Source: Pseudomonas oryzihabitans (GTDB lineage Bacteria > Pseudomonadota > Gammaproteobacteria > Pseudomonadales > Pseudomonadaceae). From it: a stretch of DNA of 64,000 nucleotides. A program made the translations under genes and the position numbers. Location of the stretch: contig NZ_CP013987.1 of NCBI RefSeq assembly GCF_001518815.1, positions 2,123,501 to 2,187,500 of the forward strand. Reading direction: 5' to 3'. The notes below the pieces were generated by a model, which was not told the DNA's origin, searched no databases, and saw nothing but the letters and a program-made list of their open reading frames with translations. Shown piece by piece: positions 50,290 to 61,279 of this stretch (position 1 is the first letter of the stretch; the number at the start of each line of letters is the position of its first letter).

Positions 50290-51192
50290 TCAGTTGGTTG
50301 TCCCGGCCCAGGCTGCGGCATCGTGGGGATGCAGGCTTTCCAGGTGGCGGACGTGGATGCTGACGTCCTGATAGCTGTCGCGCAGGGCGACGAGTAGTCG
50401 GCGCGCGGCGTCTTCGACGAACATCAGGTTACTGCCGTTGAGGGCAGCGAAGGCCTGTTCGTCGGCGCGTTTGACGGCGGTTTGTACCGGGGTGCCCAGT
50501 GCCTTTTCACAGCGTTCGATCAGGGGCAGCAGACCAAGATCGGCTGCACCCAAAGGTATCCCGACGCGCACCTGTGCCAGGCTGCGCTGGCTGTGGGGTG
50601 TGGCTAGGGAGGCATGGCGGCGCAGCCAGCCGGCGACCGTGGCGGGATCCAGTTGGGTAGCAGCCCCATGCTCTTCGAGAAAGGCCCGCTCGATCAGCTG
50701 GCGCGACAGTGAGGCCGAGCAGGGGCAGGTGGAGGAGTAGGTGATTTCCACCCGGGCATTGAGCTGAAAGACACCCGCTACCCAGCTGGCGTCCAGGCGC
50801 ACGGGGTAGCGTCTCCAGCCGCTGAGCTCCGCGGTCACCAGGGCGGGACGACGGACCAGCAGGGCGAAATCCAGGCGCAACCGGGCGGCGCGGGAATCAC
50901 AGCTGCGGTGGCTGCTGACCATTTCGATCAGCAGCAGGCGCAACCGCTCGGGTGTCAAGGGCGCGTCCGTCCTCAGCCGATCCAGCAACTGGTAGAGCCG
51001 GGACATATGGATGCCCTTGGCAGTGGCCGCGGGCAGGTCGACCTGGACATCGGCGCTGGCGGGCAGGAGCCCGCCGAGATCACCTTCGCCGAGGCGAAGA
51101 GGGAGATCTATGTGCTGCATACCGACCCAATCGAGCGCGGCGGGCAGGGTAGCGGTCTCGCTGAGGGAGACATCGGGGAGGATGGCATTCAT
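50290..51192 (-). CDS. folE2: GTP cyclohydrolase FolE2 (type IB)
   Basis: 300 residues. Converts GTP to dihydroneopterin triphosphate, first step of folate synthesis. [20 protein letters not shown] carries the conserved cysteine region of the COG1469 family, and THHR-like function is served by TPHSQRS. FolE2 does not need zinc and replaces the zinc enzyme FolE under zinc shortage. It follows zigA by 14 bases, so the two form an operon under the putative Zur box. Confidence 0.92.
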   Translation of the reverse strand: MNAILPDVSLSETATLPAALDWVGMQHIDLPLRLGEGDLGGLLPASADVQVDLPAATAKGIHMSRLYQLLDRLRTDAPLTPERLRLLLIEMVSSHRSCDSRAARLRLDFALLVRRPALVTAELSGWRRYPVRLDASWVAGVFQLNARVEITYSSTCPCSASLSRQLIERAFLEEHGAATQLDPATVAGWLRRHASLATPHSQRSLAQVRVGIPLGAADLGLLPLIERCEKALGTPVQTAVKRADEQAFAALNGSNLMFVEDAARRLLVALRDSYQDVSIHVRHLESLHPHDAAAWAGTTN

Positions 51193-51206
51193 CGACAGGG
51201 CTCGGA

Positions 51207-52442
<1,236 letters not shown>

Positions 52443-52507
52443 CACAGATAGAAGAGGCTGTAGGGCGGCTGCATCCCTGGGATAGTAAATTCTGGATTTA
52501 ACTTACG

Positions 52508-52520
52508 TTATAACATAACA
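52508..52520 (-). promoter_or_regulatory. Putative Zur box
   Basis: GTTAT-AAC-ATAAC is an exact dyad with the GTTAT/ATAAC arms of Zur operators, set in an AT-rich promoter region 66 bases upstream of zigA. Zur with zinc would repress zigA-folE2. The rest of 52443-52640 holds no gene. Confidence 0.7.
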
Positions 52521-52640
52521 TATATAGTGCGTTAAGCAGGTATTCCTGCCTGGCGTCGAGCCGCTGGCCAAAGAGTCGATAGTGGTTTATTGGCTGCCCG
52601 TCACGAGTTTTCGCGGACAGTCTCCAGAACGGGGCGCCGC

Positions 52641-53375
52641 CTAGACGTGCTGACCGCCGTTGATATGGATCTCGGCGCCATTGATGTAGCAGGAACGTTC
52701 GCTGCAGAGGAAGTAGATGGTCTCGGCGACTTCATCAGGGGTGCCCAGGCGTTTGAGCGGGACCTCGGCCTCTACCAGGCCGTCGGTTCCGGGCGAAAGG
52801 ATGGATGTCGCGATCTCGCCGGGGGCGATGGCGTTGGCACGGACGCCCCGGGGGCCGAATTCATGGGCCAGTTCGCGGGTCAGGGCGGCGAGGCCCGCCT
52901 TGGACGCGGCGTAGGCTACCCCGGCGAAGGGATGCACCCGTGAGCCGGCGATGGAGGTGACATTGACGATGCTGCCCTGGGCCGCTTCTAGCTCTGGCAA
53001 CAGGGCGCGGGCCAGCAGAGCGGTGGAGACCAGGTTGACGTTGAGTACCTGGGTCCAGGTGTCGGCATCCGATGCCAATACTCCGAGGCGGCTGCCATCG
53101 GGCCCCTTGGGTGAGATACCGGCATTGTTGACCAGGGCGTGCAGCTTGCCGCTGGGCAGGCGCTCGCGAACGATGGCGACCAGGCGATCGATCTGGGAAA
53201 GGTCGGCAAGATCGGCCTGGATATGGGCCTCGCGCGCCTCGGGCCAGGCGCATTCTTCGGAGAACGGTTGACGCGAGACGGTAAGCAGGCGCCAGCCCAG
53301 GCTGCGGAACAGCTTGACGGTGGCGTGGCCGATCCCGCGGCTGGCGCCGGTGAGCAGCATGATGCGCTGGGTCAT
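52641..53375 (-). CDS. SDR-family oxidoreductase
   Basis: 244 residues, a complete short-chain dehydrogenase. Cofactor motif TGASRGIGHA, NNAGIS, the catalytic Ser in VTSIAGS, Tyr/Lys in YAASKAG, and the C-terminal INGAEIHINGGQ. The substrate cannot be read, but neighbouring sugar-acid genes suggest a sugar or sugar-acid dehydrogenase. Reads in the same direction as the LysR and transporter genes upstream, 134 bases away from the LysR stop. Confidence 0.88.
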   Translation of the reverse strand: MTQRIMLLTGASRGIGHATVKLFRSLGWRLLTVSRQPFSEECAWPEAREAHIQADLADLSQIDRLVAIVRERLPSGKLHALVNNAGISPKGPDGSRLGVLASDADTWTQVLNVNLVSTALLARALLPELEAAQGSIVNVTSIAGSRVHPFAGVAYAASKAGLAALTRELAHEFGPRGVRANAIAPGEIATSILSPGTDGLVEAEVPLKRLGTPDEVAETIYFLCSERSCYINGAEIHINGGQHV

Positions 53376-53509
53376 GGGCGACCCCGGCAGGGAGCAAGGT
53401 GGGCGAGAGGCGACAAGGCGAGCATGGTGGTTGGCTCCGGCGTCTGGCAGGCCGGTTCACTATGCCCAAGCTGGGTGGGTGGGGCAATCAATGGACCCGC
53501 ACCACTCGC

Positions 53510-54463
53510 TCAGCCTTCGTCCTGGCGCAAGCGTCCATGCTCGCTGCGCACCGCCGCCATGAAGGTCTGCATGGCCGAGGATTGCACCCGATGGCGCCGC
53601 CGGATCAGCCCATAGGGTGGCAGCCGGGGTTCGAAGGCGATGGGCAGCACGGCCAGGAGATGCCGACCGGGGTAGTCGTTGACCACCGACAGCGGTGTGA
53701 CGCCCAGCATGTCGGTCTGCTGCAGTAGGGCCAGCAGGGTCATGATGGACGTGGTCTCGACGATGCTGCCGGGGATGTCTACCCGGGCATCGTGGAAAGC
53801 CTGGTTGATGATGGCCCTCATGGGGCTGGGATGCTGCTGCAGCACCCAGGTGTGCTCCTGCAACGCGCCCCAAGTGAGGTGCGTGGCCTGGGCCAGGGGA
53901 TTCTGCGCCCCGGCGATCACGCAGAGCACCTCTTCGCCGAGGCTGTCGAACAGCAGCTCCTCGGCGCGGGCCCCGGTGGGAATGCGACCCAGCACCACGT
54001 CCAGCTGATCCTGCAGCAGCGCCTGGACCAGCACATCGCTGGTGTCCACCTGGATCGACATGGACAGCCGCGGATGACTCTGCTTGAGCGTGGCGATGGT
54101 ACGGGTCAGCAGCCCCGAGGCCAGCGCCGGGATGGCACCTACCGCGACCCGGCCGAGATTGCCCGATTCCAGGGCGACCAGTTCTTCGCGCATGCCCGAC
54201 AGCTCGGCGAAGACCATCCGCGCGTAGTAGATCACCGTCTCGCCGAACGCGGTGGCGCGCATGCCTCGTGGCAGGCGCTCGAACAGGCCCACCCCCAGCA
54301 GGCTCTCGATCTCGTGGAGCATCTTGGTGGCGGCCGGCTGGGTCATGCCGATGTCGTCGGCCGCGCGGCGCAGCGAACCGAATTCGGCCAGCGCCAGCAC
54401 CAGCCGCAATTGGCGCAGGCGCAGACGGCTATGGATGGTGTGAGCGTCGGGAATGCGGGTCAT
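53510..54463 (-). CDS. LysR-family regulator of the sugar-acid cluster
   Basis: 317 residues from ATG 54463 (MTRIPDAHTIHSRLRLRQ). N-terminal HTH (GSLRRAADDIGMTQPAATKMLHEIESLLGVGLFER), then the periplasmic-binding-like effector domain. It belongs to the GbpR/CbbR-like group that controls sugar-acid catabolism (first helix LRQLRLVLALAEFGS). Placed behind tctCBA; likely binds the ATA-N9-TAT sites at 57707 and 57789. Confidence 0.88.
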   Translation of the reverse strand: MTRIPDAHTIHSRLRLRQLRLVLALAEFGSLRRAADDIGMTQPAATKMLHEIESLLGVGLFERLPRGMRATAFGETVIYYARMVFAELSGMREELVALESGNLGRVAVGAIPALASGLLTRTIATLKQSHPRLSMSIQVDTSDVLVQALLQDQLDVVLGRIPTGARAEELLFDSLGEEVLCVIAGAQNPLAQATHLTWGALQEHTWVLQQHPSPMRAIINQAFHDARVDIPGSIVETTSIMTLLALLQQTDMLGVTPLSVVNDYPGRHLLAVLPIAFEPRLPPYGLIRRRHRVQSSAMQTFMAAVRSEHGRLRQDEG

Positions 54464-54555
54464 GCTGGCCAACCGGGGTGCGGGGGAGCCGGCTAGGGTA
54501 GCGCATGAGTCAGTGCCTGACGCGGGCGGTACTCGCCCACGCCAGGCCGGCGCAT

Positions 54556-56076
54556 TCACGAGGGGCGCACCTTGGCCCGTGGCTGGCCCAGGCGCAGCGC
54601 CTGGAGTCCTCGCGCCAGCAGGGGCCAGCAGAGCATCAGCAGAGCGGCTGTGGTCAGGCTGCCCACCAGCGGGTTGGACCAGAAGATGCCCAGCTGGCCG
54701 TCGGAGAACAGCATCGATTGACGGAAGGCGTCCTCGGCCTTGTCGCCCAGTACCGCGGCCAGTACCAGCGGGGCGATGGGATAGCCGAGCTTCTTGAAGG
54801 CATAGCCAAGAATGCCGAAGCCGAGCATCAGCCAGACGTCGAACAGGCTGTTGTGCACCGAATAGGCGCCAATCACGCAGACGGTAAAGATGATGGGCGC
54901 GATGATGCAGAAGGGAATGCGCAGGATGGCAGCGAACAGCGGTACCGTCGCCAGCACCACGATCAGGCTGACCACGTTGCCCAGGTACATGCTGGCGATC
55001 AGGCTCCAGACGAAGTCGTGCTGTTCGGCGAACAGGGTTGGCCCGGGGTGCAGGCCCCAGATCATCAGGCCGCCCAGCATCACCGCCGCGGTGGCCGAAC
55101 CGGGAATGCCCAGGGTCAGCATGGGCAGCAGGGCGCTGGTGCCGGCGCTGTGGTCGGCGGTCTCCGGAGCGATCACCCCTTCCAGTTCGCCCTTGCCGAA
55201 GCCTTCGGGATTTTTCGAGAAGCGCCGCGCCAGGCTGTAGCTCATGAAAGAGGCGGCGGTCGGGCCACCCGGGGTCACCCCCATCCAGCAGCCGACCAGG
55301 GCGCTGCGCAGCCAGGTTAGCCAGTAGCGTGGCAGCTGCTTCCAGGTGCCGAGCACGGTTCGCAGGGTGATCCGTGCCTGCTCGCCGCGAAAGACCAGGC
55401 CTTCCTCCACGGTGCAGAGGATCTCGCCGATACCGAACAGCCCGATCACCGCCACCTCGAAGCTGATGCCCGAGAGCAGCGCCGGCTGGTCGAAGGTCAG
55501 GCGCAGATTGCCGGACACCGTATCCATGCCCACTGCGGCCATGGCGAAACCGATCATCATGGCCGCCACCGTCTTCAGTGGCGGATTCTTGCTCATGCCG
55601 ATGAAGGTGCAGAAGGCCAGCAGGTAGACGGCGAAGAATTCCGGCGAACTGAATTCCATGGCGAAGGCGGCGATACGGCTGGAGAGAAAGGTCAGCAGCA
55701 GCACCCCGACCAGGGCGCCCAGCAGTGCCGAGGTGAAGGCCGCCGTGAGAGCCTCCCCGGCGCGCCCCTGGCGGGCCAGGGGGTAGCCGTCGAAGGTAGT
55801 GGCCACCGAGGAGGGTTCGCCGGGGATGTTGAACAGGATGGAGGTGATGGAACCACCGAACAGCGCGCCCCAGTACATGCAGGAGAGCAGGATGATGGCC
55901 GAGGTGGGGCTCATGGTGAAGGTCAGCGGCAGCAGCAGTGCGACGCCGTTGGGCGCGCCCAGGCCGGGCAGCACGCCCACCAGGATGCCGAGCAGTACTC
56001 CGATCACCATCAGGCCAATGTGCTGGAAGGACAGGATCATGCCCATCCCATGCATCAGGGAATCCAATTCGCTCAT
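54556..56076 (-). CDS. tctA: Tripartite tricarboxylate-type transporter, large membrane subunit (TctA)
   Basis: 506 residues from ATG 56076 (MSELDSLMHGMGMIL). Eleven to twelve hydrophobic helices, with the family signature GVLPGLGAPNGVALLLPLTF near the start and TLGIPGSATAAVMLGGL in the second half. The secondary-transport channel of the TTT system. Its start overlaps the tctB stop by four bases. Confidence 0.92.
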   Translation of the reverse strand: MSELDSLMHGMGMILSFQHIGLMVIGVLLGILVGVLPGLGAPNGVALLLPLTFTMSPTSAIILLSCMYWGALFGGSITSILFNIPGEPSSVATTFDGYPLARQGRAGEALTAAFTSALLGALVGVLLLTFLSSRIAAFAMEFSSPEFFAVYLLAFCTFIGMSKNPPLKTVAAMMIGFAMAAVGMDTVSGNLRLTFDQPALLSGISFEVAVIGLFGIGEILCTVEEGLVFRGEQARITLRTVLGTWKQLPRYWLTWLRSALVGCWMGVTPGGPTAASFMSYSLARRFSKNPEGFGKGELEGVIAPETADHSAGTSALLPMLTLGIPGSATAAVMLGGLMIWGLHPGPTLFAEQHDFVWSLIASMYLGNVVSLIVVLATVPLFAAILRIPFCIIAPIIFTVCVIGAYSVHNSLFDVWLMLGFGILGYAFKKLGYPIAPLVLAAVLGDKAEDAFRQSMLFSDGQLGIFWSNPLVGSLTTAALLMLCWPLLARGLQALRLGQPRAKVRPS

Positions 56077-56591
56077 GACATTGTCCTCAGCAGGCGGGCC
56101 AGATCGGCCAGGGGACCGGCGTCCAGCGGTACCTTGAACCAGAGGGCGAAGATCAGATAGCTGGCCAGGCTCACCCCGCCGGCAGTGGCCAGGATCTGCA
56201 GCACGCCATAGCGCCGTTGCCGCTGGCGATCCCGCGCCATGAACCAGGCGATGAACAGAAAGGCCGTCAGATAGAGACCCAGCAGGGGCAGGGCGGCGAC
56301 GAAGGCCAGCATCGGCAAAAAGACCCGGAGCACCTGCCCAAAGGCCGCGCGCTCGACGAAAGAGGTACGCAACGCCTGCCAGCGCCATAGCGCCTGTAGC
56401 GCGGTGGCCAGGCTGGCCAGGGTCAGCAGCAGGCCGATGTAGAAGGGGAAGTAGCCCGGTTCCGGGCCCGCATCGCCCCAGCCGATGCCCTGTTCCAGGC
56501 TACCGAACATCACGATACCGCCGAGCCCGGCGGTGAAGGCCGCCAGGCCCAGTTCCACCCAGCGGGTGGTGATCAGGGAATCTCCGGCCAT
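56073..56591 (-). CDS. tctB: Tripartite tricarboxylate-type transporter, small membrane subunit (TctB)
   Basis: 172 residues from ATG 56591 (MAGDSLITTRWVELGLAA). Four hydrophobic helices (FTAGLGGIVMFGSL, YFPFYIGLLLTLASLATAL, VFLPMLAFVAALPLLGLYLTAFLFIAW, GVSLASYLIFALWF), with the GPEPGYFPF loop typical of TctB. Confidence 0.88.
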   Translation of the reverse strand: MAGDSLITTRWVELGLAAFTAGLGGIVMFGSLEQGIGWGDAGPEPGYFPFYIGLLLTLASLATALQALWRWQALRTSFVERAAFGQVLRVFLPMLAFVAALPLLGLYLTAFLFIAWFMARDRQRQRRYGVLQILATAGGVSLASYLIFALWFKVPLDAGPLADLARLLRTMS

Positions 56592-56619
56592 GGCCGTCTC
56601 TCCTGTGTCGTTGCGCCGA

Positions 56620-57618
56620 TCAGCGCTTGAGCCAGCCGGCTGCCTCGAATACCGGGGTGACCCGAGCGGTGTCCTGGGCGATGTAGTCCTGCAGCGCCTG
56701 GCCTTCGAGGAAGGTCGGCACCAGGGCATTGCGCTCGATGTAGGCCTTGAACTCCGGCGTCTGGCTCACCTTGCGCAGGAGCTCCACATAGAAGGCGCGT
56801 TGCTCCTCGCTGACTCCGCCCGGCAGCAGCACGGTGCGCGGGAAACGGTACTGGTCGATGCCCAGGCCCTGCTCCTTGCAGGTGGGTACGTCGGACCAGG
56901 CCTGGGTGTCGGTGACCTTGGCGGTGTAGCCCATGCGCGTCTGGCTGAACACGCAGAGCGGTACCACCTGACCGCCACGCCATTGGCTCAGGCTCTCGCT
57001 GGGATTGTTGACGTTGGAGGTGATGTGCTTGCCAGCCAGCTGGGTCGCGGCTTCGCTACCGCTCTTGAACGGAATGTAGGTGAGCTTGGTGCCCTCGGTG
57101 CGGTTGAGCAGCAGGGTCAGGGTCTGATCTACGTCCTTGGACTGGCTGCCGCCCATACGCTTGCCGGCCGGGTCCTGCTTGATGGCATCGACATAGCCAC
57201 GGGCGTCCTTCCAGGGCGCATCGGCGTAGGTCCAGAGGATGAAGTCGTCTTCGGCGATGGCCGCCACCGGTGTGAGGTCGTCGAGCTGGTAGCCCAGCTT
57301 GGCGGTTAGGGGGAGCAAGTAGACATTGTTGGTGGCGATGACCAGCTTGTCCGCCTCGCCCTTGGCCAGCTTCATTTCCAGAAAGGCTTCAGCGCCATTG
57401 CCGCCGCCCTTGTTGAACACCACGGTGCTGGCGTCCAGCAGCTTGTGCTGGGTGATGATCGACTGGATCAACCGACCGAGCTGGTCGGTGCCGCCACCGG
57501 GACCACCCGCGACGACGATCTCGACCTTGCCTTCCGGCTGCCAGGCGGCGTGGGCCAGGGGCACTACCGTAGCGGCGAGATACAGGGGAAGGGTGGCTAG
57601 CAGGGAAGGGCTGCGCAT
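56620..57618 (-). CDS. tctC: Tripartite tricarboxylate-type transporter, periplasmic receptor (TctC/Bug family)
   Basis: 332 residues from ATG 57618 (MRSPSLLATLPLYLAATV), with a signal peptide cleaved near AHA. VEIVVAGGPGGGTDQLGRLI is the Bug-family ligand loop. It captures the substrate, probably a carboxylated sugar, and delivers it to TctA/B. First gene of tctCBA, divergent from the MFS operon. Confidence 0.9.
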   Translation of the reverse strand: MRSPSLLATLPLYLAATVVPLAHAAWQPEGKVEIVVAGGPGGGTDQLGRLIQSIITQHKLLDASTVVFNKGGGNGAEAFLEMKLAKGEADKLVIATNNVYLLPLTAKLGYQLDDLTPVAAIAEDDFILWTYADAPWKDARGYVDAIKQDPAGKRMGGSQSKDVDQTLTLLLNRTEGTKLTYIPFKSGSEAATQLAGKHITSNVNNPSESLSQWRGGQVVPLCVFSQTRMGYTAKVTDTQAWSDVPTCKEQGLGIDQYRFPRTVLLPGGVSEEQRAFYVELLRKVSQTPEFKAYIERNALVPTFLEGQALQDYIAQDTARVTPVFEAAGWLKR

Positions 57619-57706
57619 GGGACTACCTCTTTCTTGTCGTTGTTGTCGGTGGCCGAGTGTGCGCAGCCCAAGGCGTTCGCGACCACTCAAAAATAGGCAT
57701 GCACCG

Positions 57707-57803
57707 ATAGCCTGGAGTTATGCCATATGGGCAGGAGCGCTGGCTGGTGCGTGGTAGAGCGCCTAGGCAGGATACGGTCGCCTGACCTATATCCTGGGGC
57801 TAT
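57707..57803. promoter_or_regulatory. Two LysR-type boxes in the divergent promoter region
   Basis: ATAGCCTGGAGTTAT (57707-57721) and ATATCCTGGGGCTAT (57789-57803) share ATA-N-CCTGG-N-G-Y-TAT and contain the T-N11-A LysR motif. They are 82 bases apart within the 291 bp gap between tctC and the MFS gene, and probably serve both directions. Confidence 0.55.
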
Positions 57804-57909
57804 ACGCCTATGCGCAGATTTGATTAGACGGTTATCGGCCTACGCCAGATAGTCGATCTCGCCAGCCGGCAGCTGAACACCCATAACAAGAATCCCAGGG
57901 GTCCACGCC

Positions 57910-59232
57910 ATGCTCTCGACATCTCGCACCAGCCGCCATGAGGACGCCGCTGTCCTTCCCACGGCCCTGCAGCCCTCCCGGGTCCGCTGGCGCATCTTCG
58001 CCATCATCTTTGGCCTAACCGTCATCAATCTGGTGGATCGTGTTTCCCTGTCCATTGCCATGCCTACCATCGCCCGCGAGTTCCAGCTGACGCCCGCCAT
58101 CCAGGGGCTGATCCTCAGCAGTTTCTTCTGGGCCTATGCGCTCCTGCAGATTCCCGGTGGCTGGCTGATCGACCGCTACGGCCCACGCCGGGTCATCGGC
58201 TGGTCCACCGGCCTCTGGGGCGTCTTCCAGACCGTCGCAGCCTTCGCCACTGGCGGGCTGTCGCTGATCTTCGCCCGCGTGGCCCTGGGCGCCGCCGAAG
58301 CTCCCCTGTTTCCCGCTGGCGGCAAGCTCAATTCCCTGTGGCTGGCGTCCAGCGAACACGGCCGTGGCGCGGTATTGATGGACTGCGGCGGTCCCCTGGG
58401 CGTGGCCCTGGGTGGTCTGCTCATCGCCTACCTGATCGCCGTCTTCGGCTCCTGGCGCACCGCCTTCTTCATCGCCGGTATCGCGACCCTGGCCATGGCC
58501 TGGCTCGCCTGGCGCTATCTCAGGGACGATCCGGCAATCCATCCGGGCGTGAATGCCGCCGAGCTCGCGCGTATCAACGAAGGCCGCAGCACCTCCGTGG
58601 CTCAGGCGGCCAAGGCCGGTGCGCAAGGGCTGGGCATCGCCCGCCGCTCCCTGGCGGGCATCCTGCTCGGTCGCGCCAGCTGGGCCATGGTGTTCTTCGG
58701 CCTGCTCACCTGGGGACCGAGCTACCTCGCCCAGGCCCGGGGATTCGATATCAAGGGCATCGGCGCTGCCACCTTCGTCATCTTCCTCTGCGGCGCGGCC
58801 GGGTCCCTGGTGGGCGGCTTCCTCTGCGACCTGCTGGTGCGCAAGGGCGTGCGTCGCGGGCTGGCGGCCAAGGGTTTGCTGTCCTGCTCCGGGCTGGTAG
58901 CGCTGCTGGCTTTTCTGCTGCTGCCGCAGTTGACCGATCCCTACGCTGCCGTGGCGCTGCTGTCGCTGACTGCCTTCTTCCTCATGTGGGGCAGCCTCTA
59001 CTGGAGTTTCCCGGCGTTACTGGCGGCGCCAGCGCGAGTGGGTCTGATCGGCGGAGTGATGAATCTGGCCGGCAGTCTCGGCGGTATCGCCGTGCCCATC
59101 CTGGTCGGCCTCTTGCTGCAACATCTGGGCGGCTATCCGGCGGTACTGGGCTTCTTCGCCCTCTGCTCGGGCCTGTTCATCCTCGGCACCCTGCTGATCG
59201 CCCTGGACGAGCGGGAGGTGCAACATGGCTGA
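57910..59232 (+). CDS. MFS transporter, sugar-acid (anion:cation symporter) type
   Basis: 440 residues. Twelve hydrophobic segments; LTVINLVDRVSLSIAMPTIAREF and WAYALLQIPGGWLIDRYGPRRVIGW are signatures of the anion:cation symporter group (glucarate, galactarate, phthalate and related carboxylates). First gene of the rightward operon; it ends eight bases inside the amidohydrolase gene. Confidence 0.88.
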   Translation: MLSTSRTSRHEDAAVLPTALQPSRVRWRIFAIIFGLTVINLVDRVSLSIAMPTIAREFQLTPAIQGLILSSFFWAYALLQIPGGWLIDRYGPRRVIGWSTGLWGVFQTVAAFATGGLSLIFARVALGAAEAPLFPAGGKLNSLWLASSEHGRGAVLMDCGGPLGVALGGLLIAYLIAVFGSWRTAFFIAGIATLAMAWLAWRYLRDDPAIHPGVNAAELARINEGRSTSVAQAAKAGAQGLGIARRSLAGILLGRASWAMVFFGLLTWGPSYLAQARGFDIKGIGAATFVIFLCGAAGSLVGGFLCDLLVRKGVRRGLAAKGLLSCSGLVALLAFLLLPQLTDPYAAVALLSLTAFFLMWGSLYWSFPALLAAPARVGLIGGVMNLAGSLGGIAVPILVGLLLQHLGGYPAVLGFFALCSGLFILGTLLIALDEREVQHG

Positions 59233-60175
59233 GCTCTACAGTGGTCCCATCATCGACGCTCACCATCATTTCTGGGAGCCCGAGCGCAACTTCCATCCCT
59301 GGCTGTCCGGGGCCGAGACCATTTCCTTTCGTTACGGCGACTACAGCGCCATCAAGGGCGACTACCTGCCGGAGCACTATTTCGCCGACGCCGCCGGTCA
59401 CAATGTGGTCCAGACCGTCTACGTCGAGACCGAATGGGATCCGCGCGATCCCCTGGGCGAAACCCGTTACATCCACGAGCTGGCGCAGCGCCATGGCGTG
59501 CCCAATGCCGTGGTCGCCCAGGCCTGGCTGGATGCTGAAGACGCTGCCGACCTGCTGGCTGACCAGGCTGCCTTCGAGCGTGTGCGCAGCGTGAGACACA
59601 AGCCAGGCGGTCCGACTTGCCTGGCCGAGGTAGGTAGCCAGTGCACCCTGATGAGCGACGACCGCTGGCGCCGTGGCTATGCCGAACTGCAGCGCCACGG
59701 CCTGCACTTCGATCTGCAGACGCCCTGGTGGAATCTCGACGAGGCCGGACGCCTGGCCCGGGATTTTCCGGCCATCCAGTTGATCCTCAACCATACGGGG
59801 CTGCCGTCCGATCGCAGTCCTCAGGGTCTGGCCGCTTGGCGAGCGGCCCTGGCACGCCTGGCCGAGTGGCCCAACGTGGCGCTGAAGATCTCAGGGCTCG
59901 GCCTTGCAGGCCAGCCCTGGCGCGTCGAAGACAACGCCTGGATCGTCCGCGAGGCCATCGCCATCTTTGGCCCGGAGCGCGCCATGTTCGCCAGCAACTT
60001 TCCCGTCGACCGCCTGTGCGGCAGCTACGACACCATCATCGGTGGCTTCAAGCGTCTGGTCGCGGACCTGCCCGCACCGGCCCAGCGCCACCTCTTCCAC
60101 GACACCGCCCAGCGCCTGTATCGCCCCGTGGCCGACGTCATTCGCCTGGACACCTATCTGAGGACCTCCGCATGA
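59225..60175 (+). CDS. Amidohydrolase, sugar-lactonase type (COG3618)
   Basis: 316 residues. TIM-barrel metal-dependent hydrolase: IDAHHHFWEPER at the N-terminus, VYVETEWDP, ILNHTGLP, LKISGLG, FASNFPVDRL with the terminal aspartate. COG3618 members hydrolyse L-fucono- and L-rhamnono-lactones. With the rhamnonate dehydratase-like gene downstream, a sugar-lactonase role fits. Overlaps on both sides indicate coupling. Confidence 0.85.
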   Translation: MAELYSGPIIDAHHHFWEPERNFHPWLSGAETISFRYGDYSAIKGDYLPEHYFADAAGHNVVQTVYVETEWDPRDPLGETRYIHELAQRHGVPNAVVAQAWLDAEDAADLLADQAAFERVRSVRHKPGGPTCLAEVGSQCTLMSDDRWRRGYAELQRHGLHFDLQTPWWNLDEAGRLARDFPAIQLILNHTGLPSDRSPQGLAAWRAALARLAEWPNVALKISGLGLAGQPWRVEDNAWIVREAIAIFGPERAMFASNFPVDRLCGSYDTIIGGFKRLVADLPAPAQRHLFHDTAQRLYRPVADVIRLDTYLRTSA

Positions 60176-61185
60176 GCAATCCCACCCTTCCTCGCCTGGC
60201 CATGGTATTGGGCGATCCTGCCGGCATCGGCCCCGAATTGATCGCCCGGCTGCTAGCTGATCCCGAAGTACGTAGCCGCGCCCGCGTGGTGCTCATCGCC
60301 GACGAGGACGAAGCCCGTACGGGCATGCGCATCGCCGGCTGCGAATTTCCCTATCGGCGCATCGACAGCCTCGAGGCCCTGAATTTTCAGGACGACATAC
60401 CCTTGCTGTATCCCTATCGCGGCGCTGCCGAAGGTGCCTTCGCGCGCAGTGAAGCCAGCATCGTCGGTGGCCGCTACAGCCTGGATACCCTGGCTGTCGC
60501 GCTCGACCTGACCCAGGCCGGTCATACCGACGCCATTCTCTTCGGCCCGCTGAACAAGACCTCCCTGCACCTGGCGGGTATGGGCCACAACGATGAGCTG
60601 CATTGGTTCGCCGAGCACCTGAGATACCAGGGACCGTTCTGCGAATTCAATGTGCTGGATGATCTCTGGACCTCGCGCGTGACCTCCCATGTCGCGCTCA
60701 AGGAGGTTCCCGGCCTGCTCAGCCAGGAAAGAGTGATCGAGGCCATCCAGCTGATCGACAACGAACTCAAGCGCAGCGGTCTGGCTCGGCCACGCATCGG
60801 CGTTTGCGGACTCAATCCGCACAATGGCGACAACGGCAGCTTCGGTCGCGAAGAGCTGGACCTGATCGGCCCGGCGGTGGAACGCGCCAAGGCGCTGGGT
60901 ATCGCTGCCGACGGTCCCTATCCGGCCGACACCATCTTTCTCAAGGTTCAGGGCGATGCTCGCGCCTTCGACGCCGTGGTGACCATGTACCACGACCAGG
61001 GCCAGATCGCGATCAAGCTCATGGGCTTCTCGCGTGGCGTCACGGTGCAGGGTGGCCTGCCCATTCCCATCGCGACCCCCGCCCACGGGACGGCCTTCGA
61101 CATCGCCGGCCAGGGGCGCGCCAACGTCGGCGCCACGCGCCAGGCCTTCGAGATCGCCTGTCGCCTGGGTAGCTCCCGCTACTGA
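60172..61185 (+). CDS. pdxA2: PdxA2-type 4-phospho-sugar-acid dehydrogenase
   Basis: 337 residues from ATG 60172 ([18 protein letters not shown]); the longer frame from 59641 overlaps the amidohydrolase. [53 protein letters not shown] and [12 protein letters not shown] are PdxA motifs with the metal-binding histidines. In a catabolic operon the PdxA2 branch (4-phospho-D-threonate/erythronate oxidation) is more likely than pyridoxal synthesis, although no kinase gene is seen nearby. Confidence 0.88.
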   Translation: MSNPTLPRLAMVLGDPAGIGPELIARLLADPEVRSRARVVLIADEDEARTGMRIAGCEFPYRRIDSLEALNFQDDIPLLYPYRGAAEGAFARSEASIVGGRYSLDTLAVALDLTQAGHTDAILFGPLNKTSLHLAGMGHNDELHWFAEHLRYQGPFCEFNVLDDLWTSRVTSHVALKEVPGLLSQERVIEAIQLIDNELKRSGLARPRIGVCGLNPHNGDNGSFGREELDLIGPAVERAKALGIAADGPYPADTIFLKVQGDARAFDAVVTMYHDQGQIAIKLMGFSRGVTVQGGLPIPIATPAHGTAFDIAGQGRANVGATRQAFEIACRLGSSRY

Positions 61186-61279
61186 GTTATACCGAGGCGC
61201 TCAAAGGCGCTTTCCGAATTCGCCGAACCGGCTTGAAGCGCCGGCAGGCCTCGCTCATCCCCGGAAAAGGAACCGCACC

